Below are positions 20,475-34,034 of a stretch of DNA of 64,000 bases, piece by piece. The stretch is from Centrapalus pauciflorus. Lineage: Eukaryota > Streptophyta > Magnoliopsida > Asterales > Asteraceae. The notes below the pieces were generated by a model. The model worked only from the letters and a program-made list of their open reading frames with translations. It had not been told where the DNA came from and searched no databases. The stretch lies in assembly GCA_020465985.1 (NCBI GenBank), contig JAANYP010000176.1:1-64000 (forward strand), in the 5' to 3' direction. Position 1 is the stretch's first letter. Each line of letters starts with the position of its first letter. The position numbers were made by a program, and so were the translations under genes.

Positions 20475-21581
20475 TGTAGGTCCCAAAAGGTTTCCCTAGT
20501 GTATTGTTCTAAGCTGTAGAGGGGGATGAATACAGCAATTTAAAACTCAACACTCTTTTCTCAATGTTTGTGTATATTATCAACAAGTGTTAATTACAAA
20601 CAAGCCTGAACTGTGGAAAGGTTCAAGCTGAGATGACAGATACAACAGTTGTTCAACTAATCTAAGACACACTCAGACTAGATACAATGACTACACTCAC
20701 TTAGATTCACTCACTGATTTTACAAGACACAGATGGACAGCTTGAATAAGAACAGCTTAGACACACGTACTGTTATATTCAAGCAGACTTGCATGCATGA
20801 AAAAACACACTTCAATGCACGATCTGATTTCACACTCTTGATTATCTCATAATTTAGAAACTTCCTTTTATACTCTCACTGAGAATCTCAGTGAAGCTTC
20901 TTCATTGGACAGATGAGATAGTGGGATGTCTTTCCAAAAAGAGAAGACACATTTTCTGCACATTCTGATAAAGTAGATTTGTCTTCATATGGCAGAATCT
21001 TTGTCTTTTTCTTTTTGTCACTGTTGCATAAGGCTTTAACCAAAAGAAGAATGTCAACTTTGCATCTTTCTTCTTTTGCTGAGGCCATTTTGATATAAGA
21101 AAAGGTCTGTCACCCTTTTCAGATATCCGTTTGTCTTCATGTAACAGAACAGCGTAGGCAGGCAGTGCAGTTTCTGTTTTCCACTTTGTCTTCGACTAGT
21201 AAACTGATCTTGTAGCCAAAAACAATACATGAGGACTTGGAAACATATTTCATAAAGTGTTTAGCCTGTTCACAAGGAACAGGTTCTATTCACAAAGAAC
21301 AGAACACTTAGAATCTGTCCAAGCTACTCAACAGAATAGAGCAGCGTAGACAGTTTTTGTCCAGCCTGTTCAGCAGACAGAACAGCTTGGACAATCTGCC
21401 TTTGTTGCAACGAATGCAATCAAGATAAACAACTTTGGCTGATATTGCAAATCACTTTTCAGGTTTCAATAAGGCATAAACAGGCCTTAAATTATACCTA
21501 CAAGTGCATCAAACAGGTTTGATTAAAAATCTCCCCTTAAGATGTAGAGCAGGTTTGACTGAGGCCTTTTTGTGCCTAACA
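20475..21581 (-). repeat. 3' LTR of the 13.6-kb copia element
   Basis: Begins TGTAGGTCCC and ends GCCTAACA on the plus strand. It is the partner of 32939-34034. Next to it on the inside, the minus strand has the polypurine tract AGGGGGAGA (21582-21592). It contains a U3 reading frame (20888-21088) that is also present in the other LTR; the residue differences between the copies argue against a conserved protein. Confidence 0.9.
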
Positions 21582-21935
21582 ATCTCCCCCTATTTGCAAT
21601 AGTCAGTCTAAGCTGATTTAATCAATAATCACTATACATGTTACAATACATCTTGCTGAAATAAAATTACAACATTAAAGTAAAGTAAAAGATCAGTTTA
21701 TATATACTGATTTTTGATTACATAAACAACATATGTTTTTACAAAAGTACAACTGATGTACTAGTGTATATTACAACTGATGTAAAAATAAAAGTTACAA
21801 CTAATGCAACTAAGTACAACTTATGTACAAGAAAATTCAACAATTTGGACTATTGATGATGGGAGCAGATAATGGCAAGCATGTCCAACAGATGGACAGC
21901 TTCCATTCTTCACCTACTCAGACAGTAGGTGGACT
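21582..21935 (-). other. 3' untranslated spacer with polypurine tract
   Basis: AT-rich, no ORF. On the minus strand it ends in AGGGGGAGA directly before the 3' LTR, the expected plus-strand primer of reverse transcription. Confidence 0.6.
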
Positions 21936-24900
21936 TCATGACAGTGGTGGTGGCAAACTTTCTTCAAACATTCTTTCCAGATCCTCCCTGGTTTCCTCCA
22001 AGTCTTGTATTTCAACTCTAAGGAACATAAAATTGGGATGTTGAAGCTCCCCTCTTTCATAAAAGCCTCTGAGCTGATCCCAGATGGCTTCTCTCCACCT
22101 ACTGGATTGCCTGAAGGAGTTTGCAAGTTTGAATTTTACAAGCTGCTTGAGACCAACTTTGTGTAGGTATGATGCTCTCTGAAAGCACTTCTTCTTTGTT
22201 AGGGGATCTACAAAAAATGCACCCAACTCAGGTTCCTCAATCAGCTTGCCTTCTTCAAATTCTACTCCTTTGGGCAGGCTGTAGTCAACTCCTTTGATCT
22301 CTACTGCATAGTCACCTTGTTCAATTAAGATCAGGAGTTCCTCCAGCTCTGAATCCTTTCTATTCCTCTTGGCCTTTATTTTGGGGTAAGCCACAGAGAC
22401 ACCCTGAGATTGTTCTTCTGAGATTAGGCCAAGGTCTTTCACTCTCTCCATCAGCTTCTTGACATATGCCCTGATAGTCTTAGCCGTTTCAGACTTAGAC
22501 TGGCTCAGGGCAACTACCAACTCAACCCATTCCCTGTACCCCATTTGTGCTACATCAGTGTAGTCATAAATTTCCAGTTCTGGGCCTGTTGCACCCATTC
22601 TGGTTATTTGCAATTTCCACTGCTTGCGTTTTCTTGATATGGGAACAGCTTTGACAATAGATTCCTTGGCAAGTCTTCTATCAGCAACATCAAAGAACTT
22701 CATCCTTGCCAGGTTGTCAAAGTGGAACTGAGCTCTTGCAGAGGATGCTTGTTTGGATTTAGTCACTGAGACCAGAGCACCTTGTTCCTTATCACCTTCC
22801 TTTTCAGTTGCTGACTCCTTAGCAGCTTTAAGCAGTTTCCATTGCACCTCTAAAGAAGGCATTTTAATTTTGCTTGCCTCTTTGAGTGCAAAGGATCTGG
22901 CAGCTTTGGCAGAGGCTTCTTCTTTTCTTAATTTTTCCAGGGCTTTGAGTTGTTCATCTCTGAACTCATGATATTTCTCCATAGAGACACCCATTTCATT
23001 AGCCCTTGCCTTGTCAAACTTTAGCTGCGCTGCTTTCTGGTGATCAGGGTCAGCAATTGCTTTTTCTTTTCCTTTAGCTGTTGTGACGGGAACAGCTTCA
23101 AGAATATCTTCCTCTTCTTCCTCTTCTTCTTCTTCCAGAATTAGCTGCCTCCTTTTACCACTTGGCCTGTCCTCAGGAATGGATTCCTCCCCCTTAGATT
23201 GTGCAGGGATTGGAGATTCAGCCTGAGTAGGCTGAGCAGTTTCAGCTTGATGAGAGGCACCTTCAACTGGACTTGTACCTGTTACAGATGCACCTGCTGT
23301 TTGACCAGTAGATGTTGTTTTCTCCTTAGAAGAAGAGGTTTTCTCCCCCTTAGACTTAGTCTTCGAGGCAGACAACTTCTCCCCCTTTGAAGGAGATGGT
23401 ACAGCACCTTCAACAGCTGGTCTGCCTGAAGAAACGAATTCAACAGGCTTGGCAGCATTTTTGGCAGCAGGCTTGGGGCCAACCAGGATATTCACTAAGA
23501 AAGCCAGATTGTCCTTCACCTCTGCAAGTTGGGAAAGACAGGTTTGAAGAGAGGAGGATTGGGAATCAACAATAGAGGACAACTTGAGAAGATTTTCTCT
23601 GTCAGAAGCTGTGAATAGCAAACTTTGAAGCTGTGCAAGATGTAACTCAAGAGAGTCCTGCACATCATCAAGATTTGCTGACACAGAATTTGACATAGAG
23701 ATAATTAAAGAGTTTAAGCTGGCCAGTGTATCTGGAAGGGTGGTAGTGCAAGAAGTGAGGAGAGTGGACAGCTGTTGTGATATGGCTGTCATTGAGGACA
23801 CAGAGTCCTGTTGGTGTGAAAGAATTGAGGAGAGGGAAGTGGAGATAGTTTGCAGCTGTGCAGTGAGTGCAAGCAGCTGTGAGGATGGTCAGCTTGGGGA
23901 GTGGATGGAAAGGAATTCTTGAACAAATCAAAGAATCCCTAAAGCTGGGCAGACACAGAGTCTGAGATGATGGATGGTAGAGCAGTCATGGAGTTTTCCA
24001 AAGATCCAACTATGTTGGTCAACAAAGAAAGTTGATCCTTCAAAGGAAGATATTTGGGGGAAGGAGGAGTGTGGGTAGACTGTTTGGATTGAGTAGATGG
24101 GGACGAATGAGATGATGATGATGAGGCAGGAGTTTGGGGATGTGATGGAGAGGGAAGGGTGACTTTGGACAGAAGCTTCATAGCCTGGGCAAAAGTAATC
24201 TGGCGCAGCTTGGAGGGGTCAATGGGTCCCTCAACAGTGGTTGTAGCTGCTTCATCAGGAGAAGGGGTAGAGGTTGGTAGCCTTTCAGATGTTGCTTGTG
24301 TTGCAGCACCTTCATTAAGGCCAGGGGTTGTTCCCTCTGTAGCACCTTGGTTTAGAGGTGCCTCATCATGGGGAGATGGAATGTGCATTTCAACATCAGC
24401 AGTGGTGAAACCTACTGATGGAGTTTGAATATGAGGTGCAGCCTCACCAGAGGGATGGTATGATCCCTGAGGTTCATCAGCTTGGGATGTTGGTCCTTCA
24501 GCAACTGTTGGGTGTACAACAGCTGTATCACGAGGAGCAGAAGTTGGAGGCTGATCTACTGGATGGTCTAATCCAGCAGGTTTGGCACCTCGTGCAGACT
24601 CAGGGTGTAAAGAAATATGGGGAGGAGACTGTGTGGACTCAGTATGGAGTGGAGTGAACTCCTGTCTTTCAATATTCTCAGCCTGTTGGGAGGCTGGAAT
24701 AGTTGAGGTGGTAGTCTCGTTTTTTACAACTGGTTCATGTTGGGAGGAACCAGAGGGCCGAGGCTGACTCAGGGTAGACTCTTTTTGGAGTGAAGCACGC
24801 TCCAAATGCTCTGAAGCTTCTCCCAAAATAGGAGAAGCACCAGTGGTTGCTTCTTTTTCAACTGAACCCTGTTGAGAGGGAACAGCGGGGCTGGTTTGGG

Positions 24901-25985
24901 CTGTTGATTTCTTTCTGGCAATGGATTTGCGTTGGTATGATTTGAGAGATGAGGTGGATGATGGATGTTGTGGTGAGGTGATGAGGGGTTCTGTTTGGAC
25001 TGGTTGTGAGACTAGGTCAGAAACAAGTGGGATGTCTTGTTCCATAGTCTCAGGTACCACAAAGGCACCAGCCACAGAGGCTTCAGGTTCAACAAATGAA
25101 CCAGGGTGAGAAGTCTGCTCCCCCTCAGCCACAGAGGCTGATGGGGCAGACTTTGACTTGGCTGTGTTAGCCTTCTTGCGGACAGGCTCAGCTTCAGTCG
25201 ACAAATTTGACCCTAGATTTGGATTTTCCCTTGGGAGCAGTCTCTGGATCCACCCTCACAGCAGAGGGTCCTTCCACCAATCCTAGCAACCTCCGCATTG
25301 GTGTTGACAGAGGAGGTTCATTTGGGAGAACAGGAGTATAGAAAACTCTATCCCCTATTACAGGGAATGCAACAGTACGTAGTAGAGGCTGAGAGTTATA
25401 GAGTTGTTCACCACAGATGTGCTTGAAAATAAGACTTAAAAAGCTGGGATATCGAACAGCAGCTGGACGTGTTTCCTGCTGCACCAGGTTTCTCAGGTTC
25501 ATGAAAATTCATCTTTCCATGTTGATTGTAGTCCCATCCACAAGCTGTAGGACTATTGGAATTTCATCACGGCTGAGTTGGTCGAATGAACCAACTTTGC
25601 TACTGAAGCACATCACCACTGAGGCAAACAGGAAACTGTAGGTTGGAGACAAATCCTTCCTAAACAGAGTAGCTCCAACTTTGGGTTCTGCTACACCACA
25701 GAAGTGTAGCAGATTTCTAATCTGTTCATCTTCAGGTTGTGGCTGATCATAGGTTTCAGCCACAGGGAGACGAAGAGCTTCCCTGATCAGACAAGTGGTG
25801 ATCTCAATGGTTTGAGTCCCATTGAGTATGGTTCCTCTAATGATTTTGGTAGCATGGTCATTAGAACAGGTATACCAAAATTCATAAATCATCTCCTGGT
25901 ACAGGACACCAGGAGATGCAGTCATTGCATAGTTCAGTGGGTGAACCTTCAGAAACTCCACCATGTCTTCATAGTCTTTTCCCAC
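21936..25985 (-). pseudogene. Extra 3' ORF of the 13.6-kb copia element, broken into four frames
   Basis: Four consecutive minus-strand blocks read as one large protein with lesions. 25985-25509 is an N-terminal domain ('VEFLKVHPLNYAMTASP', 'IYEFWYTC', 'LIREALRLP') homologous to 2186-2572. 25502-25194 is separated by an in-frame TGA. 25204-23939 is a Ser/Pro/Thr/Gln-rich linker reached by a frameshift. 23801-21936 (621 residues) starts with a heptad-like helical stretch and continues through an acidic run near 23105-23135 to a conserved-looking C-terminal region ('ATGPELEIYDYTDVAQMGY', 'AVEIKGVDYSLPKGVEF'). No transmembrane segment or signal peptide is apparent. The function is unknown; it is not host-gene-like. 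Confidence 0.6.
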
Positions 25986-26801
25986 ATAATTTTAGGGATG
26001 GTTAGGTTTGCAAGGTAGTTGGTAGGTTTCAAGGTCAGCATCGTGGTAACAGACGAGTGTTTGTGCATATCGTTACCAACGAAGACTGGAAGAAAGGGGT
26101 TATTTCGGTGAGCCATTTGGAAAGTGGTGAAAGTAGTAGCACAGGACACTTAGTCGAGGTTTAGGGCTCTTTGGAAGTTATGGAAGTAGTGAGGAAAACG
26201 AAGATGAAACAGTAGATGGGTATTTATAGGATTCGAATGTGAGTGGGTATGAGGGAGAAAAACTTTGGGCGGTTGATTTGAAATGTTCGTTAACGGGAAA
26301 CGGAACGGTTGTCCATGTCAGAACGGTTGTCAGACCACTTGAGCCCTTTTTGATCACTAACACAGGTTAACTCACATTATCCGCAGTAATTAAGTTAAAT
26401 AAAAACAAAAATTAAGTAACTTAATTATGAAGAAAGGTAATTAAAACTTATGGTCTAAGCTGTTGGTCAAACCTGTGATGAGCAGGGTCATCACAAGCTG
26501 TTCATTCTTCAGGCTGTTCATTCAACCTGTTCAGCTATGTGAGAACAGGTTTTGTGCAATAGCTGATCAGGTTACAAGACAATGTCTTGTATGACAGTTT
26601 GAGAGAGTGAGCAGGTTGAATGTTTGATCATCAGACCAGGTTTGAAATAAAAGCTGATATTGTCAAACCTGTTATGTGCTCAAGCTGTTCAAGTTTTCAG
26701 AAACTAGCTAAGTATAGAACATGTATAACCTGTTCTGTCTAAGCTGTTCTAGGAAACTTGAGCAGGGTGAGACATATAATAACTTAGAACATTTATGACA
26801 C
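25986..26801 (-). other. Non-coding spacer between pol and extra ORFs
   Basis: No convincing ORF. The stretch 26450-26780 repeats AAGCTGTTC, CAGGTT and GAACAG motifs, the same vocabulary as the element's LTR U3, so it may hold a second promoter or enhancer for the downstream ORFs. This is inference. Confidence 0.45.
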
Positions 26802-29800
26802 TTAGTCACATTTATTTAACATGCACAGCTTGCTAACAAGATAGTTAAATCTATTTTCATCAAGAGGCTTGGTGAGAATGTCTGCAAGCTGTTCATTTGT
26901 GGAAATAAAACTTACCTCCACATTACCTTTCTGGATGTGATCCCTGATGAAGTGATGTCTGACTTCAATATGCTTTGTTCTGGAATGAAATACTGGATTG
27001 TTGGAGATAGCTATGACACTTGTATTGTCACACAGAATAAGAGTCTTTCTAGATACAAGTCCATAGTCTTCTGATGCTGCATCCACAGAATATGCCCACA
27101 GCAGCTTCCAGCAGCAATATACTCAGCTTCAGCAGTAGAAGTAGAAACTGAGTTCTGCTTCTTGCTACACCAACTTATCAACTTACCACCAAGAAGTTGA
27201 CACCCACCTGTTGTGCTTTTTCTGTCTAGCCTGCAAACTCAGAATCTGAATATCCTGTTAGTTCAAGGCTTGAGTCTTTAGGATACCAAAGACCCAAACC
27301 TGGTGTACCCTTAAGGTATCTGAAGATTCTTTTTACAGCAGCTAGATGTGATTCTTTAGGATCAGCTTGAAACCTAGCACATAAATAGGTAGCAAACATA
27401 ATATCAGGTCTACTAGCAGTTAAATACAGCAAGCTCCCAATCATGCCTCTATAAGCTGTTACTGAAACAGCTTTGCCACTAGCATCTGTATCCAACTTTA
27501 CATTGGTTGCCATTGGGGTTTTGATAGGAGAACTTTGATCAAATTTAAACTTTTCCAAAAGATCTAAAGTATACTTTCTTTGATTTATGAAAATATCATT
27601 TGGGGTTTGTTTAACCTGCAATACTAAAAAGAAAGTAAGTTCTCCCATCATACTCATTTCATATTTTGATTTCATGAGTAGTGAAAAATTATTGCATCAC
27701 TGCTCATTAGTAGAACCAAATATTATGTCATCCACATAAATTTAAAAAAGCATAATATCATACTTCACCTTCTTTATGAACAGTGTGGTATCCACTTTAC
27801 CTCTGGAATACCCATTGCTCATAAGGAAATCAGTAAGAGTGTCATACCAGGCTCTAGGGGCTTGTTTTAGACCATAGAGAGCTTTGTCCAACTTATAGAC
27901 AAAACCTGGATGATGTTCATTTTCAAAACCTGGAGGCTGCTTGACATAGACTTCTTCTTGCAGCTTACCATTCAAAAATGCACTCTTCACATCCATTTGA
28001 AATACCTTTATGCTCTTATGAGCAGCGTAGGCTAGAAATAAACGAATTGCCTCTAGCCTGGCCACAGGAGCAAATGTTCCATCATAGTCGATGCCTTCCT
28101 CCTGTCTGTACCCTTGAGCAACTAGTCTTGCCTTATTTCTAATGACATGACCTTGCTCATCCATCTTGTTCCTGAAAACCCATTTGGTGCCAATTATTGT
28201 TTTTCCTTTAGGAGCAGGGACCAGCTTCCATACTTTGTTTCTCTCAAACTGATTGAGTTCTTATTGCATGGCAGTGATTCAGTTGGCATCTTTAAGTGCT
28301 TCATCCACTTTCTTAGGCTCCATCAGGGACACAAAGCTAAAAAACATACAAAAGTTTCCTAAGCTATCCCATCTTGTTTGCACCCCTTTGTTGATGTCAC
28401 CAATTATTTGATCATTTGGGTGACACCTGATCCACTTAGGATCATGCTTCAATGAGGATTCTCCTGAGTTGTTTTCATCTTCAAAAGGTCCTGTTGTGCA
28501 GCTCTCAAGATTTTCAGACACACTGATATCTTGAGCCTGTTCACTTGTTGAGCATGACTCTCCATTGTTGAACATATCAGCAGAGGATCCAGGAAAATCA
28601 GCATTGATTGGTTCAGGACATGAAGTTGTAATTAAGTCAGTACACTTATTCACACAGGGTGTATCAACATAATCATCATCATGCCCATCATGATTAGCAG
28701 GTTCCACTCTGGATGTAGTGGAAGCTTTTGAGTCCTTCTCTTCACTGTTAGAAAGCATAAGATCATCAAAGCTGAATTCTCCTGAAACTGATTCAGGAAC
28801 AGCTTTGGTGGAGGCACTCCTGGACTCTTCAAAGGTGACATTGATAGATTCATCTATCACCATTCTCTTGTTGTTGTATACTCTGTAGGCTTTGGAGATA
28901 GTAGAATATCCAACAAACACACCTTCATCAGCTTTAGGTTCAAACTTTGCCAGTTGGTCCCTTTGATTCAGAATGAAGCAGGGACATCCAAACACATGGA
29001 AATAGCTAATGTTTGGCCTTCTCCTTTTGAGCAGCTCATAGGGAGTCTTGTTGAACCTTTTCACCACCAAGGATCTACTTTGGGTGAAGCAGACAGTGTT
29101 TACAGCTTCAGCCTAGAATGATGAAGGTAAACCAGATGCACACAGCATGGTTCTAACAGCTTCAATGAGGGTTCTGTTTCTCCTTTTAGCAACTCCATTT
29201 TGTTGTGGAGTTCTTACAGCTGAAAAGTTTTGTGAGATCCCTCTTTCTTCACAGAAGTCCTCAAGAGTACTGTTTCTGAACTCAGTACCATGATCACTTC
29301 TAAGATGTTTTACTTGAGCAGAGTTTAGCATTTCCATCTTCTTGATAAATCCAATGATTTCTCTAGTAGCCTCTCCTTTGCTCTTCAGAAAGATCACCCA
29401 TGTAAACCTGGAGAACTCATCAACCATTACTAGAGTGTATCTTCTTCCTCCTAGACTTGGGACACTGACTGGTCCAAAAAAGTCCATGTGGATTAAGAAG
29501 AGAGGAGTATCAATAGAGAAATTATGCTTAGATTTAAAAGATGATTTTCTCTGCTTGCTTTTCTCACAAGCTGTGCAGAGTTTATCCTTAAAAAAGGTTA
29601 TAGAAGGCAAACCTGTTACCAACTCTTTCTTACAGAGTTTGTTGATATTCTTGAAGTTCAGGTGTGAGAGCCTTTTGTGCCATAACCAGTTCAGATCTGC
29701 ATTGCTTCTTGAGATAAAGCAGGTTTCAGTTGTGGGATCAGCTGAATTCATGTCCACAACATATACACCTTTCTTTCGTTGAGCACACAACACAACTTTG

Positions 29801-30069
29801 CCTTGGGGATCCAGTATGTAACCCAGGTGCTCATCAAAGTTAACCTTGTAGCCAGCATCACACAGTCGACTTATGCTAAAAAGATTATGTTTCAGCCCAA
29901 CCACATAGGCTACTCTTTTGAACACTGCAGCACCAGCTTGAAGAGTTCCAAAACCTTCTGTGGATCCCTGTACATTGTCACCAAATGTGACTTTTGGCCC
30001 TTTTTCAGGCCTGAGATCACTAATCAGGTCCTTGCAACCTGTCATATGTCTTGAGCAGCCACTGTCCAA
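26802..30069 (-). pseudogene. Pol (PR-IN-RT-RH) of the 13.6-kb copia element, multiply broken
   Basis: Protease 'MDSGCSRHMTG' (30069), gag-pre-integrase 'HKRLSHLNFKNINKL', and an integrase core with 'HMDFFGP' and 'RSDHGTEF'. The third catalytic position reads 'QNGVAKRRNRTL', where E is expected. Integrase is interrupted by a stop at 29113 and continues to 28279. RT follows at 28164 ('DVKSAFLNG', 'ALYGLKQAPRAWY'), with stops around 27742 and near the YVDD region. RNase H remnants are at 27675-27226 and 27086-26802 ('QLADILTKP'), with a frameshift at 27226. At least five lesions make it non-functional. Confidence 0.87.
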
Positions 30070-30119
30070 GTACCAAACCTGGGATGGTTGTTTGTCTTGC
30101 AGAGTGTCATGAGAAAATA

Positions 30120-32876
30120 TTAGTTATTTTTAGGGGAACTCATCATAGGTTTGAGTTCTCCTACTTCATCAACATTTGTTGATGGACTGGTGATATCCAC
30201 ACTAATATTTCCTATTTGAATGGTATCAGTTTGGATACCATTCTCATTGACTATGTTACTTCCAACACTGCTTCTTTTTGCAATGATGGAACTAGCAGAG
30301 TCAACAGGCCTCATGTCCTCAGTTTCAGGACAGTCTTTGGCCATGTGTGTCTTCTTCCCACACTTATAGCATTTTCTCTTTTTAGCCTTTTGGAAGAAGA
30401 ACTTCCAGAAACATATTCTGAATTGTTTTTGTTGATTCTGTCAGCAGGTTTAGCAAACTTATTACTATTTTTGGATGAATCAGCAGTTTGGGTGGAAGAC
30501 ACAATAGCAACAGCTTTGCCTGTTTCTTATTTCCTCTTTTTGGGAGGACAGATATCAAACACTGGAAGCTTGATTGGTTTTTGACCTTCCACAGGTTTGG
30601 GAAACTTATTCCTAAATTTTTCAGGTTGAGCAATGGCTTTGCCTTTGCCCTTACTGAGACGTGATTGATGTTGCCTATCAACATGATCACTGCTTTTGGT
30701 TCTGAAAGACTTACCTTCATTTATTACCAATTTTCCACTATGATTTAAAAACTTATTTGAAACCACAACAGATTTGCTTCCACCATGGGACTTACCCTTG
30801 TTGAAAGCAGGCTGCTTACTTTTTGAAAACTTTTTCTCAAAATGATTAGCATCAAAAGGATTAACAGGTCTCTTACCATCAGCTTTGGACCCAAGGCCTG
30901 TTTTGTCAACAGGTTTAGTGTCCACAGCTGCAGTTTAAGCATGTTTTCCTTTCTTCTGCTTGTGTGAATCAGCATAGCACTTAGCAGGCTGATTAGATGG
31001 AGAACATATTCCATCATCAGCTTTTGGAGCTTTTTCACACAAGCTGTCAGTATTTTGAGGCCTGACAAACCTGTTTGTTGAGACTAGCTTACCATTTACT
31101 TTCTGGATGAAAGTGCTAGGAAGCTCACCAAGAGTGGATAAGTCGTCTTTCAGATTATTTATCTCAACAACAGAAGTTGCTTTGTCAAGATCCCCTCCAA
31201 GATAGGCTTGGATTTGTGCAGGGATCAGTTGACTAATGCAATGGCTGACTTTTTGTGCAGATTGGCACCAAAAGTCAATTATCTTTTGAAGCTTTCCATG
31301 TTTTACGTCTGTCTCTCTCTTTTCTTCCAGTAAAATGGAGTTGATGTGTTTTAATTCATCGAGCTCAATTTCCAACTTATGGAAACTGACAAGTTTACTG
31401 GATTTTATTTCAAGATCATTTTTAAGCTTAGAGATTTCAGACAGCAAAACATTGTGCTTCTCAACAGTAGCTTTTAAATCAACAAGCATGTATTCAAACG
31501 TTTTTACCTTTTCATCAGAACTGTAAGCCATAAAGTTTTGTACCTTGTACATCATTGTAGGATTCCAGTTCTCTAAGCTGCTGAAGGCTTCAGCTTCAGC
31601 CAGGTCCTGTTTGAAGTTGCTGGTTGATGGGACATCAGTGTTGGCCATCAGACAGTTGTTGTCTTCTTCATCTGAGGATGAATCAGACTCCTCCCAATCA
31701 TATGTCTCAGCCATGAGTCCATTTTTCTAGTTGGAAGCCACTAAGTTTTCCAACTTTTTCAGCTTAGCCATGGCCATAAGGTACTTAACCCTGTAGCCAT
31801 CGTCCCTGTTAGTCTTGGATGGTTTGGATGACTGACCAACAGCTTTTGACACACAGTCAGCAGCTATATGGCCAGTCTTGCCACATTTGAAGCACTCAGC
31901 CTTAGATTTATCAAATGCCTTCTTTTTTACAGCATTTGAGTTCCCCTGCAGCATTCTTCTTCCAAACCTTTTCTTGTTGAACCTTTTGACAAGCATTGCA
32001 ATCATTTGCTCATCATCAAGTTCAGCAAGATCTGCACTGTCTTCCTCATCAGACATTTCTTCCCTTTCATCATCAGCCTGTTGATCAGGTTGTGAACACA
32101 TCACATACCTGTCCAACAGGTTGTCTCACGCTGGCCACTAAGGCAGCACCTCTCTTAGACATTTCCAAGGCATTTCTTTTCTGTTGCCTTGACTGCTCAT
32201 CATTCAGTAAAGATCCATATAAGTTTACAAGATCCATACCTTTGATGGTACCTGAATTTCTCAAGATGGTAGAAAAGTAGTTCCACTCTTCAGGCAGGAT
32301 GTCCAACAACTTGTTCACTAGAGTCAGGTTGTCCTTTGTGATCCCAACAGCTTTGAGATCATTAATAAGAGCAGTAAACCTGGTGTAGGTTTCTGTGAGT
32401 GACTCCTTTAGTTTTGCAAAGAAGAGTTCATACTGTCTAACAAGATTGTTAATCCTGTTATCCAGTGTGATTGTGGGACCATCATAAACGGTACACAAAG
32501 TATCCCGCATCTCCTTAGCAGTCTTCATCTTCTCAACCTGTTTGAACACATCGTCAGGAAGAGAGATGACCAGGTTATTCCTGGCTTTTGCATCTAGATC
32601 AACCAGTCAATTGTCTTCATCAGACCATTGAGCTTTGGCCTTCTCAAAGGTTCTGATTTCAGTGGCATCTCCTTCAACAGCAGGAGTGATAGTAGTAACA
32701 AAAGTTGGCACATAGAGACCTTCCATTACTATCTCTGGCAGTTGTACATCCAGATTCCCTAAATAGAGCATCATTCTGCACTTCCAACTAGAGAAGTTCT
32801 GATGATTAAACTTGGGGGGTTTGGCCATTGACCCATTGTCATAGTAAGAGGAGGAACTTGCAGCACTGTTATCCAT
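30120..32876 (-). pseudogene. Gag of the 13.6-kb copia element, multiply broken
   Basis: Starts at 32876 with 'SWKCRMMLYLGNLD', the copia gag opening. A UBN2-type capsid domain follows (32549-32085: 'TRFTALINDLKAVGI', 'LLDILPEEWNYF'), then a CCHC knuckle 'CFKCGKTGHIAADC' near 31890, a coiled coil (31550-31250), a basic region, and a second knuckle near 30345-30375. Lesions seen: in-frame TGA at 32607, a frameshift near 32100, in-frame TAG near 31727, TAA near 30935 and TAA at 30527, and a frameshift inside the second knuckle near 30385. The domain order is the same as in the first element's gag. Confidence 0.82.
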
Positions 32877-32924
32877 GGGAAAGTAGGGAGAATGAGAGAT
32901 CTAGAGTTGACACACACTCTATCT

Positions 32925-32936
32925 GCTCTGATACCA
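32925..32936 (-). other. Primer-binding site (initiator tRNA-Met)
   Basis: TGGTATCAGAGC on the minus strand, two bases inside the 5' LTR. Perfect match to the usual copia primer site. Confidence 0.85.
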
Positions 32937-32938
32937 GT

Positions 32939-34034
32939 TGTAGGTCCCAAAAGGTTTCCCTAGTGTATTGTTCTAAGCTATAGAGGGGGGGGGGGGGGTG
33001 AATACAACAATTTAAAACTCAACACTCTTTTCTCAATGTTTGTGTATATTATCAACAAGTGATAATTACAAACAAGCCTGAACTGCGGAAAGGTTCAAGC
33101 TGAGATGACAGATGTAACAGTTGTTCAACTAATCTAAGACACACTCAGACTAGATACAATAACTACACTCACTTAGATGCACACACTGATTTTACAAGAC
33201 ACAAATGGACAACTTGAATAAGAACAGCTTAGACACACGTACTGTTATATTAAAGCAGACTTGCATGCATGGAAAAACACACTTCAATGCACGATCTGAT
33301 TTCACACTCTTGATTATCTCATAATCCTTAGAAGCTTCCTTTTATACTTTCACTGAGAATCTCAGTGAAGCTTCTTCATTAGACAGATGAGATAGTGGGA
33401 TGTCTTTCCAAAAAGACAAGACACCTTTTCTGCACATTCTGATAAAGTAGATTTGTCTTCATATGGCAGAATCTTTGTCTTTTTCTTTTTGTCACTGTTG
33501 CATAAGGCTTTAACCAAAAGAGGAATGTCAACTTTGCATCTTTCTTCTTTTGCTGAGGCCATTTTGATATAAGAAAAGTCCTGTCACCCTTTTCAGATAT
33601 CCGTTTGTCTTCATGTAACAGAACAGTGTAGGCAGGCAGTGTAGTTTCTGTTTTCCACTTTGTCTTCGACTAGTAAACTGATCTTGTAGACAAAAACAAT
33701 ACATGAGGACTTGGAAACATATTCCATAAAGTGTTTAGCCTGTTCACAAAGAACAAACACTTAGAATCTGTCCAAGCTGCTCAACAGAACAGAGCAACGT
33801 AGACAGTTTTTGTCCAGCCTGTTCAGCAGACAGAACAACTTTGACAATCTGCATTTGTTGCAACGAATGTAATCAGGGTAAACAACTTTGGCTGATATTG
33901 CAAATCACTTTTCAGGTTTCAATAAGGCATAAACATGCCTTAAATTATACCTTCAAGTGCATCAAACAGGTTTGATTAAAAATCTCCCCCTAAGATGTAG
34001 AGCAGGTTTGACTGAGGCCTTTTTGTGCCTAACA
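32939..34034 (-). repeat. 5' LTR of the 13.6-kb copia element
   Basis: Partner of the left LTR. A TATA box (TATAAAAGG, minus strand, 33338-33346) separates U3 (right) from R-U5 (left). U3 contains several CTGTTC/GAACAG and AAGCTG motifs. A run of about 14 G near 32986-33000 is absent from the left copy, which has only five. Confidence 0.9.

Larger units (their letters stand above)
20475..34034 (-). mobile_element. 13.6-kb degenerate Sirevirus-like copia element with extra 3' ORFs
   Basis: LTRs of 1107 bp (20475-21581) and 1096 bp (32939-34034) bound gag and pol on the minus strand, followed by more than 4 kb of extra ORFs. The flanks TATAT (20470-20474) and TATCT (34035-34039) are a target duplication with one later change. 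The insertion splits a unit of the 1.52-kb array. Gag and pol carry several stops and frameshifts, and the LTRs differ by substitutions and a poly-G tract, so this copy is clearly older than the neighbour at 13831-18919. Confidence 0.92.

Noticed and set aside
20888..21088. 66-codon ORF in both LTRs of the 13.6-kb element (also 33362-33562)
   Set aside because: The two copies are LTR duplicates, so conservation is automatic. The residue differences I see between them are amino-acid changes, giving no sign of selection, and the ORF lies upstream of the TATA box.
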